Position numbers and translations under genes: made by a program. A model generated the notes under the pieces. It saw only the letters and a list, made by a program, of their open reading frames with translations. It had not been told where the DNA came from and did not search any database. From the NCBI GenBank assembly GCA_028023455.1, contig JAQFVV010012395.1, positions 4,154,001 through 4,218,000 of the forward strand: a stretch of 64,000 bases of DNA, given 5' to 3'. Below, one piece after another: positions 23,736 to 34,200 of this stretch; the stretch's first letter is position 1, and the number at the start of each line of letters is the position of its first letter. Origin of the DNA: Epiperipatus broadwayi. Taxonomy: Eukaryota; Onychophora; Udeonychophora; Euonychophora; Peripatidae.

Positions 23736-24240
23736 TATATATTAAAATCAAAGATATGTTTCCCTTTGAAAACTTTTATTATATATAAATGCATAAATTC
23801 TTATATAAATGTTTGCTGGGATGTGGAAAAACACTTTATGGTCCTGCTAGCTATTCTAATATTAATAAATTAGCATATTGCAAAAAAAGAATAATTAATT
23901 GAGAAGAAAAATATGTAGAAAAATAAAACATTAGTTACAAAAATAATATTTTATTATTTAATGAAGTCCTTGAATATATAATTATAGATAATAATTTTTT
24001 CGATAAAAACTTCATATAAAATATTTTGAAATATGTCTAAAGAAGATTTATTCATAGTTGCAACTTTTTGTAACAAATATGTAACTAGAATGAGAAATCA
24101 CCATATTTTTAAATTATTTAATAATTTATTTATTGAATTAAAAAACTTCCAACAGTATAGTGAAATAAAAAATCAAATTAAAAAGTACATTAAGAAAAAA
24201 AGTAACTTAGTATGTAGTAATATATATATATATATTTTAA
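23736..24240. other. A+T-rich spacer
   Basis: No gene or repeat arm recognised. The 94-codon plus-strand frame beginning at 24033 has no known motif and runs into an (AT)n tract, so I do not support it. Confidence 0.5.
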
Positions 24241-26284
24241 CAGGCAACCCCGGTATTAATTTTGTTTGTTTATATGTCTATCAAAAAAATATTGAACCTG
24301 TTGACCACGTAAGGTAGTAAACACAAAACTATGACTGTATAGTTGCCATAACACCTGTGGATAGAATTTGACTACTATCCACCGTATTGGATTCGAATAC
24401 GAATCTCTTTCTTAAATATATATTAAGAAATACAACCTATGTATCCTATATTAGGATATACATTAAAAAATATATATACATAAAAAATCTACCCAGTGAT
24501 CAGTATTTCATTTTAAAAAAAACAAAAAGACAAACATTTCTTCAGATCAAGTATATTTATGAGCATCAATATGGCCTCAAGCGCCAATCTTACTAAGACC
24601 GTAAGAATTATACTTTCTCCTTTTAGAAATTTTAAAACAATCACTAATTAGGTACCCGACCTTTTCAGCTAGCTCAAATCCCAGGGCTGGGAGGTTGAAC
24701 GGAGGTGACTGACTAAATTTTGTATAATTAAAACAGGCTTTTTCTATTTTATATACCTTTCAATTTAAGATGCGTATATAGAAACTTATGTCTTAGAATT
24801 TAAAATTACGTATAATCTACATGCTTATTCTGATATTCTGCCAGGAAGGAAACTAGGCTAATATAAGCGATAAATAAGTTCATTAATGAGAGACAATTTG
24901 TTTTAAAGTAAGTAGATAATTTTATTACTATAGTTATTTAAATATTGAGAAAGAAAAAACATCTTTATATAATTTATATATCAATGATAACATAAAAGAC
25001 GAAATAACAAGAAAACAGAATTAGTGAATTATAAGAAAAAATGGTATTTGTAAAGTATTAACTGTGCAGCCTTTGGTGGCGCTGTTTCCAGTTAAAAACA
25101 GAGCGATATAACATTACCGGGCGCTAGATTTTTTTTTTTTATCTAATAGATTGTATTTTGACATACGGCTGTAATTTTTCTCTTTTTAATATATTGTTGT
25201 TTTTTTTGGACATAATTATTTTTTTTTGTTTTCATTTGATAAATTTAAAACTATAATGGACACTTTGACTTTTTTTTTGGATCTCACAAAAGTACATAAT
25301 TTTTGACATATGCCTTTGGGGGGGGGAGGATTTCCATTCTAAATCTACTGTTTCTTTTTTACAGATGTCTTTTTTTTTTTTTGATTTGGATTCGATACAT
25401 CTCAAAATATAAGGGACAGTTTTAACTTTTTTTTTGGAATATCTCAAATATACACAATTTGCTTTACATACGACTTCCTTTTTTTTTTTGCCTTTTAATA
25501 TACTGGTTTTTTTTTAAAACAGATGTCTTTTTTTTTGTTGTTGTTATTTAAAATTAGAATCGACACTTTCTTTTTGAATTTGTTAAAAATGTGAGGGGTT
25601 GCTATTGATTGATTTAGCAACAAAAAAAAGTCAAAGCTGTCTGACAAACTCCGCCTCAGATGTCCGTATTTGCTTATAAATGAAAAGAATTGTTTGGTAT
25701 TTTGACTACTATATCATCGAGAGAGTGGATTCTCTTCTGACCAAAAGAAGCGTCAAGTTGTCGATTGATTTCAGAAGAATATGAAGCTGTCCAACTAACT
25801 CTCCCACAGTCGGCTGTAAAGCCCTACCCTTTGAACACTGACATTCTGGGTGTTAATAATCGACTTACAGATCAAAAGAATTACAAACAAAACACAGATT
25901 CTTTTAAATCAAAGAATAAATTTTATTCACCATGTAGGACTAAACCGAATCAACCGCATCATCTTTTTTGTCTCACTTTTTTTGGACATCAGCCATTTTG
26001 TTCTTCTTTTGTTACTCTCATCCAAGTCGTGACAGAAACGGTAGTTTTTTGCCAACAACTACAATCATCTGACAGAGACATTGACATACTTTTTTTGGGT
26101 TCCAAATAACATCAAACAGCAAAAAAAAAAAAGCTCGGACCAATCTCAAGAATATGCTGATAATTACTAGTAGGCCAAAAGATCTCAGTTGGGCAATAAA
26201 GAAAATCATCAACATCAACAAACAAAGAGTTGCAAACCATTCCATTGCACACACTCTCAGATCGAGCCAGAATACAAATTTGAT

Positions 26285-26545
26285 CCCTACGTGTAGGAAT
26301 TCACGCCGCGATGAAATAAGTGGAAAACTAGACGATCATCTAGTGTTGTTACTTTAGATGTAGGGTTAGGACCACGGAAGGAATTGGCCATGGATTCTAA
26401 CCGCTACATCTATTGTCTCTTGTTTAAGTGGTTAATACGATCGCTAGCACTAGTCGTGTATTAGCCATAAAGTGCGGCCACGAAAGTGGTATTATTCTGT
26501 GTTTTTACCCAGAAACAGCACCACCACAGGCTGTACAGTAAATAG
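26285..26545. other. cluster of consecutive hairpins
   Basis: At least five inverted repeats follow one another: CCTAC/GTAGG (26286-26297); ACTAGA/TCTAGT (about 26327-26343); AGATGTAG/CTACATCT with inner GGTTAG/CTAACC (26356-26411); GGTTAATACGA/TCGTGTATTAGCC (26430-26465); and CCAC-GAAA-GTGG, a GNRA tetraloop hairpin (26478-26489). A weaker GTTT/AAAC pair follows. Such a series is compatible with a structured RNA or cruciform-forming DNA. I recognise no known RNA family in it. Confidence 0.5.
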
Positions 26546-26947
26546 TTTTAAAATACCGAAAAAACATATAATTAAATACGTATGTGGGAATGCATTTATA
26601 TGTTTAACTTAAAATGTATAATTCTACATAATGGCTGAACTTTTGGAGAATAATGACAAGTAATGTTCAATTCTTTTAGGTTAAACAAACTAGTTATAGT
26701 TACCTTGAAGTACCCGGGATTTTTAATATTGGTAAGTTTATTTCCACGTAAGCTTGATTTTGACGATCCAACCGAAATTAATGTATTCTTTTATTGTTGA
26801 ATGATAAAACAAACTTTTCCTGCTAATAGCAAAAAGTTTGCACAAACGTCCACTTTGTGATAGTACTTGGATCTAAGAAATAATGATGGCTTACTGGAGA
26901 CATTCTTAGTTTACATAATTCGACATTTCCTTCCTTCTTTGATTGTT

Positions 26948-27103
26948 CTAGTGGTGTATCGATGACATCCCTATGGTTCTTCGAGGGCAAGCACTTAACA
27001 GCAACATTACATATTGGGAGCTTAGGATGGTGGCCTTACACACATTTTTCTCCTCCTGCATTCCAATTGTCGCGATGGTCTGAGTTCTTATATCTGAATC
27101 CAT
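26948..27103 (-). CDS. small open frame, possible short exon, unidentified
   Basis: A 51-codon frame on the minus strand begins MDSDIRTQTIATIGMQEEK and ends in a TAG. A TATAAAA-like sequence lies just before the ATG. Amino acid composition is unlike the A+T-noise frames elsewhere, and it sits in the less A+T-rich island. A GTGTGTAAGG donor-like sequence follows the first 20 codons. I recognise no family. It may be a small exon or chance. Confidence 0.25.
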   Translation of the reverse strand: MDSDIRTQTIATIGMQEEKNVCKATILSSQYVMLLLSACPRRTIGMSSIHH

Positions 27104-27130
27104 TTTATAATATGAGTCAATTTAGCGATA

Positions 27131-28005
27131 AAAATTATTAATATTTCAGCTCGCAAAATCACTCCTGCTTGTTCTGATTTTACTTTTCAACTAATTAATC
27201 CAATTTCTTTTGTTCCCAAAATAGTTTTTCAATATCTAGATCTTTATTTCTTAGGCATGCTTTTAACATTTTTCTTTCCGTGGCTAAGTAATCGTACAAA
27301 AGATATGAAATTGCCTCAAGGTATACATACATAAAAGTTTTTTCATTACTCTCATTAAAATGTGATATACAATAACACAATAGAAAATTATACATTTGAA
27401 ATAAATTAATAATACACAAAGAAAAATTATATATTTGTGTATAACTGCATTCCCACAATTTATTAACATATTTTCATGACTTTATATTAAAACAAATAAT
27501 TATAAATATCTTTCTCTCTTTTATTTTTTTTTTTTTTTAAAAAAAAACCTTCAACTTTATCTCTCTCTTTTTTTTTTTAAATAAATAAAAAGAAAACTTT
27601 CAAACTTTCTCTCTTAGACATATATATCTCATTCTTTATATTTTCCCCTCACAGCTGAATCAAATTTATTAGACTCATGCTGATCTAAGCAGTTAGGGAA
27701 TATTGTGTAACTTTCTTGTAACAGGGTTTGAACCCAGCTGCTGTTACAATATAGATATATAATTATTATGTATAATTGATGTATTATTGAAATATAATTG
27801 TCTGTTGTTGTTATTGATATATTTTGAATTATATTTAAAATCAAGGAAATCCTAATTATATAAACTGTTTGACAGTTTCTCCTACATAAAACCCCAACTA
27901 AAGTTTAGTAGAAGAATGATATTTTGTGTAAATATATTTAACATATATTGATTGTAGTTTGCAATGAGTTCTGTAATGTAAATAAAATATTAAAAGACAG
28001 TCTCT
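27131..28005. other. A+T-rich spacer with A- and T-runs
   Basis: Around 27500-27620 there are two T-run/A-run blocks separated by CTTTATCTCTCTCTT-like pyrimidine tracts, a local duplication. Around 27720-27755, TGTAACAGGG and its complement form a short stem, and the minus strand contains GGGTTCAAACC, a tRNA B-box-like word without a complete tRNA. No gene is supported. Confidence 0.45.
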
Positions 28006-28011
28006 ATATAA

Positions 28012-28158
28012 TATTAATATCTATATTCTTTATTACTTTTTACACTGCTTTTTTTACAATCCAGACAGTTCTGAAGAAGATTGCTGGAGCAATTGAAAAC
28101 TGTCTGGATTGTAAACATCATTGTAAAAGGTAATAAAGAATATAGATGATATTAATAT
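28012..28158. repeat. foldback element, about 58-bp arms
   Basis: The left arm (28012-28069: ATTAATATCTATATTCTTTA ... CAATCCAGACAGTT) is the complement of the right arm (28099-28158: AACTGTCTGGATTGT ... ATATAGATGATATTAAT), with small indels in the middle. The apex holds CTGAAGAAGATTGCTGGAGC. The overlapping 61-codon frame is chance. Confidence 0.8.
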
Positions 28159-28406
28159 TAAATGGATTTGGCAATGCAATAAAAAAGATAAAGTCATAAT
28201 ACTTCATAAAAAAGAGAATCTCTTTTAATAATTTATTTACATTGCAGAACTCATTGAAAGCTACAGTTACTTCCATTTCATTTATATATAATCTCAGTTA
28301 TAATTATTATTTATTATTTGCATATATTGAGTTTGTATTTCATATTTAGATGTTGTTAAAACTAAAGCTTGGCTTTGATTCTCTGAATACTTAATCTATT
28401 ATTAAA

Positions 28407-28607
28407 ACAGGCAAAACTCTCTGTATGTATTGCCACTCGGTGCAAGCCCGAGTAATCAATGGATGCCAGAAGGCATGTGCATAAAATCCCCATCTAGTGC
28501 CTAATCATCCAATATCCCCAGACTAGTTTCTGGCTTGTGGACTTCATCAGTGAGGAGCCTTGGATCTGAGAGCAGAGCAAGTATAAGAAATGGTGATCAT
28601 GTGATGT
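28407..28607 (-). mobile_element. R2 ribozyme-bearing retroposon, best preserved copy
   Basis: Minus-strand reading: TTTCTTATACTTGCTCTGCT, then a block reading AGATCCAAGGCTCCTCA, the hammerhead core, GGATATTGGATGATTAGGCA, GATGGGGATTTTATGCACAT, CTTCTGGCATCCATTGATTA, CGGGCTTGCACCGAGTGGCA and a terminal AGAGAGTTTTGCCTGT-type end. The body matches the copies at 5.8 and 15.3 kb. No coding potential, and no clear RNA polymerase III B-box. Target duplication is not evident for this copy. Confidence 0.85.
28515..28556 (-). ncRNA. hammerhead ribozyme motif, complete core
   Basis: Minus-strand order: TCCTCA (stem I), CTGATGA, AGTC-CACAA-GCCA (stem II, two of four pairs kept), GAA, ACTAGT (stem III), C, TGGGGA (stem I partner, six pairs including one G-T). 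The catalytic core is complete. Stem II is weaker than in the other copies because GG became GT. The C before TGGGGA is the predicted cleavage position. Ribozyme activity is inferred from sequence only. Confidence 0.8.
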
Positions 28608-28864
28608 TTATTGGCTTAAATCTTTAATCTATATCATTTATTCTATATATTCATATAATCAATAAATCAAATTCATTTCATTTAAAATTACATAAACAAA
28701 TTAAGCACGATTGTCAACAAATGCTAAAGGACAGGTGATAACAGTCTGTCTTTTAATAATTATTTACATTACAGAACTCATTGGAAGTTACAGTTACTTC
28801 TATTTCATTTGCATATAATCTGAATTATAATTATTATCTATTAAAATATATTAATAAATAAATA

Positions 28865-29120
28865 ATAATAAATTCACAATCTCTTGAGATCCAGTTTAAG
28901 AATTTAACTATTCATCTTTTATCTCTTCTAGGAATATATCCAACCCAGATCTGTTTCAGTCAGTTAATTCTTTCAATGTTGTCAATCATATTTGTTTGTT
29001 CTCTCGTCCAAATTTTCCATTTTTTTTTGTACTTCCAAGATACTCTCCATATTTTTCAAAGTCTTGCACTGATTGCTTTGTAAAGTGTTTAATGGCAATA
29101 TTTATTTTGAATATAGCTGT
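28865..29120 (-). pseudogene. LINE copy C, C-terminal fragment
   Basis: The plus strand reads as a diverged copy of 20640-20880: AATCTCTTGAGATCCAGTTT, then TTATCTCTTCTAGGAATAT, CCAACCCAGATCTG and TTTGTTTGTTCTCTCGTCC. In copy B the same order encodes (minus strand) the [14 protein letters not shown] ... [10 protein letters not shown] ... ILNWIPRDC region. Frameshifts and stops are frequent. The plus-strand 74-codon frame is a shadow. Confidence 0.75.
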
Positions 29121-31170
29121 TTATAGAAAGCATATAAAAGGAAGAATGTTATGTTTATGTTTAATGGGCTTTAATAATATATACAGTTATGTGATATATT
29201 TGATCTTTAAATTTAATTAATTAAAGTTTATATATCGCTGAGAAAAAATATTAATACCTTAAATAATAAGAGTATTTGTTGTTGTTTGAAAATGATAGAA
29301 ATATGTAGAAATTGGAGGACTTTTAAAAGTGAAATTGATAATTTGTTTATAATGTAGATATAACAGACATTTCATCACATAAACATTTTTAGTTTATTAT
29401 CAAGAATATATTCTCTTTTTTAAACATCAATTATAAAATAACATATTTTGTTAAAAAATGCTATTGGAATTCGATAGCATATATGTTGTACCTTCTCTAT
29501 AATGTCTATTATAGTGATTCCGTCAATCATACTATAGTGACAATTGTAGAATACAACTCGACTGATATTTTTCATGCTAACATTAACATACAAAAATTCA
29601 AAATTGCGAAGATATTATTACATCATGACTGTTTGAAAATAACAAATGGATAGTATAAATTCAGGTCATGTGAGCAATGACGTATTTGCATTGCACCAGA
29701 TTATACAGAAACTGACTACACTGCACACAGGCAACCACGGCATGTAGATACAGCCAGTCACACAAAAAAATACACAAAGAACGCATGAAGTGGATTCGTG
29801 GAACATCAGAGTTCTATGAAAGATACTTTGAGAACCACTGTGTTATCAAAAGTATATCCATTTTTAGAAATATTTATTTTCTAAATAAACTGTATATATT
29901 TGTGGTAATAGTTAATAAATAATATTAACATGAAAAATTTTTTTGTTTTTAGTTATTTTCTCTTTATCTAAATTTTGATATGTCCAAAAGTAACTGTATT
30001 ATTTAATATTTAATTGTTATGTCTGGAAAAATGACAATATTTTTTATCAAAATTTGTTTGCGCTAGGTTGTTAAGAAAGTCTGATCTGTAGACATCTGAG
30101 TGTTGTTAAAAAAAAAAGTTTGATTTTAAAAGGTTATTTAACTTGTTTTCAATCCATTCTATCATGTTGTTTTTTAATGACGATAAAAGAATGAATAATT
30201 AAAAAATTTGAATAGAAATAAATAACTTTTCATGTAAGCTAGATTGATCTATAGAATATTTATTGAAGAAGTAGAACTATGAAAAAACTCATCTATCTGA
30301 TTATTTGATTATGTGATGTGATGTGATGTAGAAAATAAAAATTTTAATAAAAATAAAAAAAAAAATTATAATTTCATATAACAACTCATTGTATTCTGTT
30401 CTGACTCGTTGCTTCACCTATGTTTGGACACAGAACTTAATATATATGTGCTAATATCAGCTCCATTTATCTAGAGATATTTAGATAATTTATGATTCTT
30501 CATCATGACTCCTCTGACCAATTAAGTAAGTAAAACTACAAAATAAATATTTATTTTTAGAATAACAATACATGATTCAGATATTAAGAACATAATTTGA
30601 ATTCTAATTGTTAAATCTGTGCTCTTTCAAACTGCTATTTCAGTTGTAATTAATTATATGCGATTGTAATTAAATAAAACAAATGTAACTTACTTTATTC
30701 TACGCCAAAAGCAAATTTGGATCCAACGGAATGTGAAATAGCTTTTAGTAGCAAATTAAGTCTTTTAGGTAGGCTAGCAATATTTTGTTTATTTTTTCTT
30801 TTCGTGGCCCATGTTTATTAATGAGCTATATCATTACTTTCTTATTAGTTTAATATTAGCTTTTTGTCAGTTGTTTCAATGATTATTATGCTATCTGCAT
30901 ATCTCAAATTAATATTTTTCATTGCATAAAGTTTTTTTTAGACTTTTTTTATGTTATTCATTACTTCATTACTCTATCCAAATATATGAAAAACTTCTTG
31001 ATGAGATTAAATCTCTTTTTTCAGTTTCTTCACACATTCTGCTGTATAATATTCATATTCTTTCTAAATGCAATTCACTTATAAACAAAGTGCTTTTCTA
31101 TTTTATTTAAAATCATCAAAAATTGAAAAGAAGTTTATATGATATAATATAAAATATCTTTATATAACTG
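29121..31170. other. A+T-rich spacer
   Basis: No gene is supported. One right-hand hAT-like terminus is noted at about 29825-29842. Around 29640-29830 the sequence is less A+T-rich (GCAATGACGTATTTGCATTG, GGCAACCACGGCATGTAGAT). The remainder is anonymous. Confidence 0.5.
29640..29842. mobile_element. possible hAT-type element, right end only
   Basis: The plus strand ends ACTTTGAGAACCACTG (29826-29841), the reverse complement of CAGTGGTTCTCAAAGT, a terminus widely seen in hAT non-autonomous elements. The preceding 180 bp is less A+T-rich than the flanks. I could not find a convincing left terminus or an 8-bp duplication, so the left boundary is arbitrary. Confidence 0.35.
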
Positions 31171-31209
31171 CAATAATAATAATGATGATAATGGTAATAG
31201 TAGTAGTAA

Positions 31210-31245
<36 letters not shown>

Positions 31246-31273
31246 CAGTAGTAGTAGTAGTAGTAGGAGTAGG
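31171..31273 (+). repeat. (TAG)n/(TAA)n microsatellite
   Basis: About 100 bp of TAG/TAA/TGA trinucleotide repeats with few interruptions. The tyrosine-rich minus-strand frame over it is an artefact of the repeat. Confidence 0.9.
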
Positions 31274-31279
31274 ACACAT

Positions 31280-34200
31280 AAAAGCTCTGTTCGGCAAATA
31301 TTAATTTTTGCTCTTTACAATATGTTGGGAATATTTTACAATTACAATCTACATTGCATACATAGTGACATCTATCTTTTTCATATAAAATTAACTGTAA
31401 CCCATTATAACAATAATACAACATATACAAGACAGAAAAAAAACTACATAAATATATATTATATAATTTTCCATTCATTTATCATTAGCCAGTTATTACT
31501 TAAATTAATTGATGTTTTATCCTATATCTTCCTTCTATTAGGTTCTTTAATATAGTTTAAAGGTTTTATATTTTTTATATAATTTATTTTATGTTTGAAT
31601 TTTAAATAATGAATATATACAGCAGGGTTATCATCTCTTCTATTAATTGCATTATTATAGGTTTTTTTTACTTTCATCTAATTGTTTCCCTGTAAGCCCA
31701 CTATAAACCATACTGCAATGAAGATTGTAATTGTAAAATAGTTCCACCACATTGAAAAGGGCAAAATTAATATTTTCTGATAAGAGCTTCTATGTGCATT
31801 ATATATTCTAAGCTGGTCTTGTGCATCCTCACTTCAGAATAGTATATGATATAAAATAAAACAGGTTCTAGCTCAGTTAATAATTGATAAATGAAATATT
31901 CAGCATTAAAATTAAATATTTCACTAGCTCAAATTTAAAATGCGAATAAGGTCCAGTTTATAAAAATAAATCAAATATTTAATATTTTCATGAGATTTGA
32001 AGTGAAAATACAGGTGACAAGATAGATTACATTGAGCCAATATCCACAGGATACTACCTCAATAGCATAAGAACACTATCCCCCCTATTACTATTTCAAA
32101 TAACAAACTCATAGTATTCTTACGACTTTAATAACTTCTACTCACTAAGATTAAGTTAATAATTACATCTTAATCTTCTATCTATAATAATCTAGCTCAA
32201 ATAAAATCTCAGGTTCATAAAGTTTATTCTAAGTTAATAAAATACGGTAGTAAAATATGAGAAGGGATTTTATGTCATAATCTACTACACTTAAACTAAT
32301 AATAATAAATAATAATAATAATAATATTCTTCATTGTTTAACTACTACTGGATATCTTTTCTTTTATTATAATTTTATTACCATAATAAAATAATAAAAT
32401 AATTTTATATAATCTTTTATCTTCATGTAATAATATAATAAATACGTGGTAGCATATGATAATCTGATAGACAAAGGATATGTGGCAACTGATAGCATAT
32501 AATTCAGTATACTATTGTGATAATTGATTTATGACCAATAAAATAATATAAAATTATGATTATTTAATTAAATGAATACTAATAAAATGTTTAAATTCTT
32601 AAATAATTCTTTATCTTTTTGTGCAAAATTATATATTTGTTTCAATTGTTATGAATATATCGTGATTTCATGCAGTGGAGTGGAGAAATAAATAATCCAG
32701 ACACAAAAATTTTGAAAACAAATTTTAACAAAGTTTATTAACAACAACAAATAAAATAAACAATTTATGTACACTATTTACAATGGATATCCTTATTTTA
32801 TTCTTACATTTTTATCTACTAAGTTATATAAAAATAATTTATAATTTAGTTATATCTTTATTTAGACTTAAGACAAAATAAAAAATGTTACCATTTGGTT
32901 TCTCGTTATGGTTAATTTATTACAAATATATTTAATTATTTTGTTAGCAAAACATTTCATCCTTAATATTATTAAACTATCTTATTTTTAAAACATTCAT
33001 AGGAAAACATTCTACAGAAAAACAAAATTAACTTTATAATGAGTATGGATTTCTCAAAATATTAAAAAAAATTTCATCTTGCAAAGTCAAAGATGTTACA
33101 TAAAATATTCATCCAAAATTCAGTACTAGATTTTAGTGTTTTACCACACGATGTATACTAATCATAATATATTCTTATTTAGCCTTACTTTAGTATGATA
33201 TAAGTGTAATAATCAATATATTCCTGTTATTCAATAAACAAAAAAATATATATACTATGCATATTCCCTACATTTATTGTATATTATTGTTTTTAAAAAT
33301 ATGCAATACTTATTTTTCTCTTAAAAATAATAATAAAGCATTCAAAAATAATTAACATTTTAAAGAAAATGTCTTTATTTAGATACTCTATTTTAAAAAT
33401 TTATATTTCATTTCCGAAATAAATTCAAAAATATATTCTATGATTCTTTCCTTTCCTTTAGGATTCACTGGACCTTCAATTTCAAGTTATAAAATTCTGT
33501 TCCTTATAAGCAAATAAACCAATCTTATACAAAAATAGCATAACCTAAGCTCTAAATTATTTATCATTTCTTTTCAAAATATCTTACTAAAACGATGCAG
33601 TTATATGAAATAAAGATAGCAAAATAGATGTATAGGATTTAAGGAAGAAAGCTAGAGTATCACTCATAATATATCTCAAAAACATGGCACAGTGCATTAC
33701 AAGAAAGAGGTATGACCTTTACCTGTCTAATAACCTCTAATACATGAACGATGTTAAAGCTATTTCTTCAGCTTTATTAGAACATCAAATATTTAAAGAA
33801 ATATAAAACACTGTCCAAATAAAATGTGTACCAGTCATAGGGCTTTGTTAACTATGCTGATATCCACATAAGGACTAAGTATTATTTTTATTCCTTATCA
33901 TATCCTATTTCTTAAAAAACATCATCTTGGTTTCCTGTTCACTAAGTACTTCCAAGCCACTATCTCAACATTATTTTTCAAGATTTTCCACATCCTACAT
34001 CGATAAATAACTATCTGCATTTACAAAACAATAAATAAAATTCATTGATAATTTTAAAACAATCTAGCTGTTCCATAAGAAAAGTCTGTCCACTTCATCA
34101 TTTTGTATGCTTAATCATATATAATCTAATCAGACAATATTTGAATATCCTAACATGAAAATTTTAAAAGAATCACATAATTATTTGTTATTATGTTGGA

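Larger units (their letters stand above)
24241..27130. other. less A+T-rich island, possible host single-copy sequence
   Basis: Composition changes here: the GGTGGCGCTGTTTCC block near 25075, the ACCGGGCGCTAG block near 25118 and the region 25600-27100 are clearly richer in G+C than the flanks. T-homopolymer runs occupy 25120-25560. Within it are a TATAAATG box near 25674, a GTAAGT splice-donor-like site near 26730 (TATTGGTAAGTTT) and the hairpin run 26285-26545. The open frame 25765-26109 (114 codons) has mixed amino acid composition but no motif I recognise. This could be a promoter plus untranslated exon of a host gene, or an unrecognised mobile element. Confidence 0.4.

Noticed and set aside
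29500-29842. Complete hAT element with a left end at TAGTGATTCCGTC
   Set aside because: The proposed left end matches the right terminus at only 7 of 10 bases, and the flanking 8-mers do not match, so only the right end is reported.
31171-31273. Trinucleotide array as a CRISPR-like or satellite array
   Set aside because: There are no spacers; it is a simple microsatellite.
31116-31478. Tyrosine-rich 120-codon minus-strand frame
   Set aside because: The Tyr run is the complement of the (TAG)n microsatellite; the rest is A+T noise.
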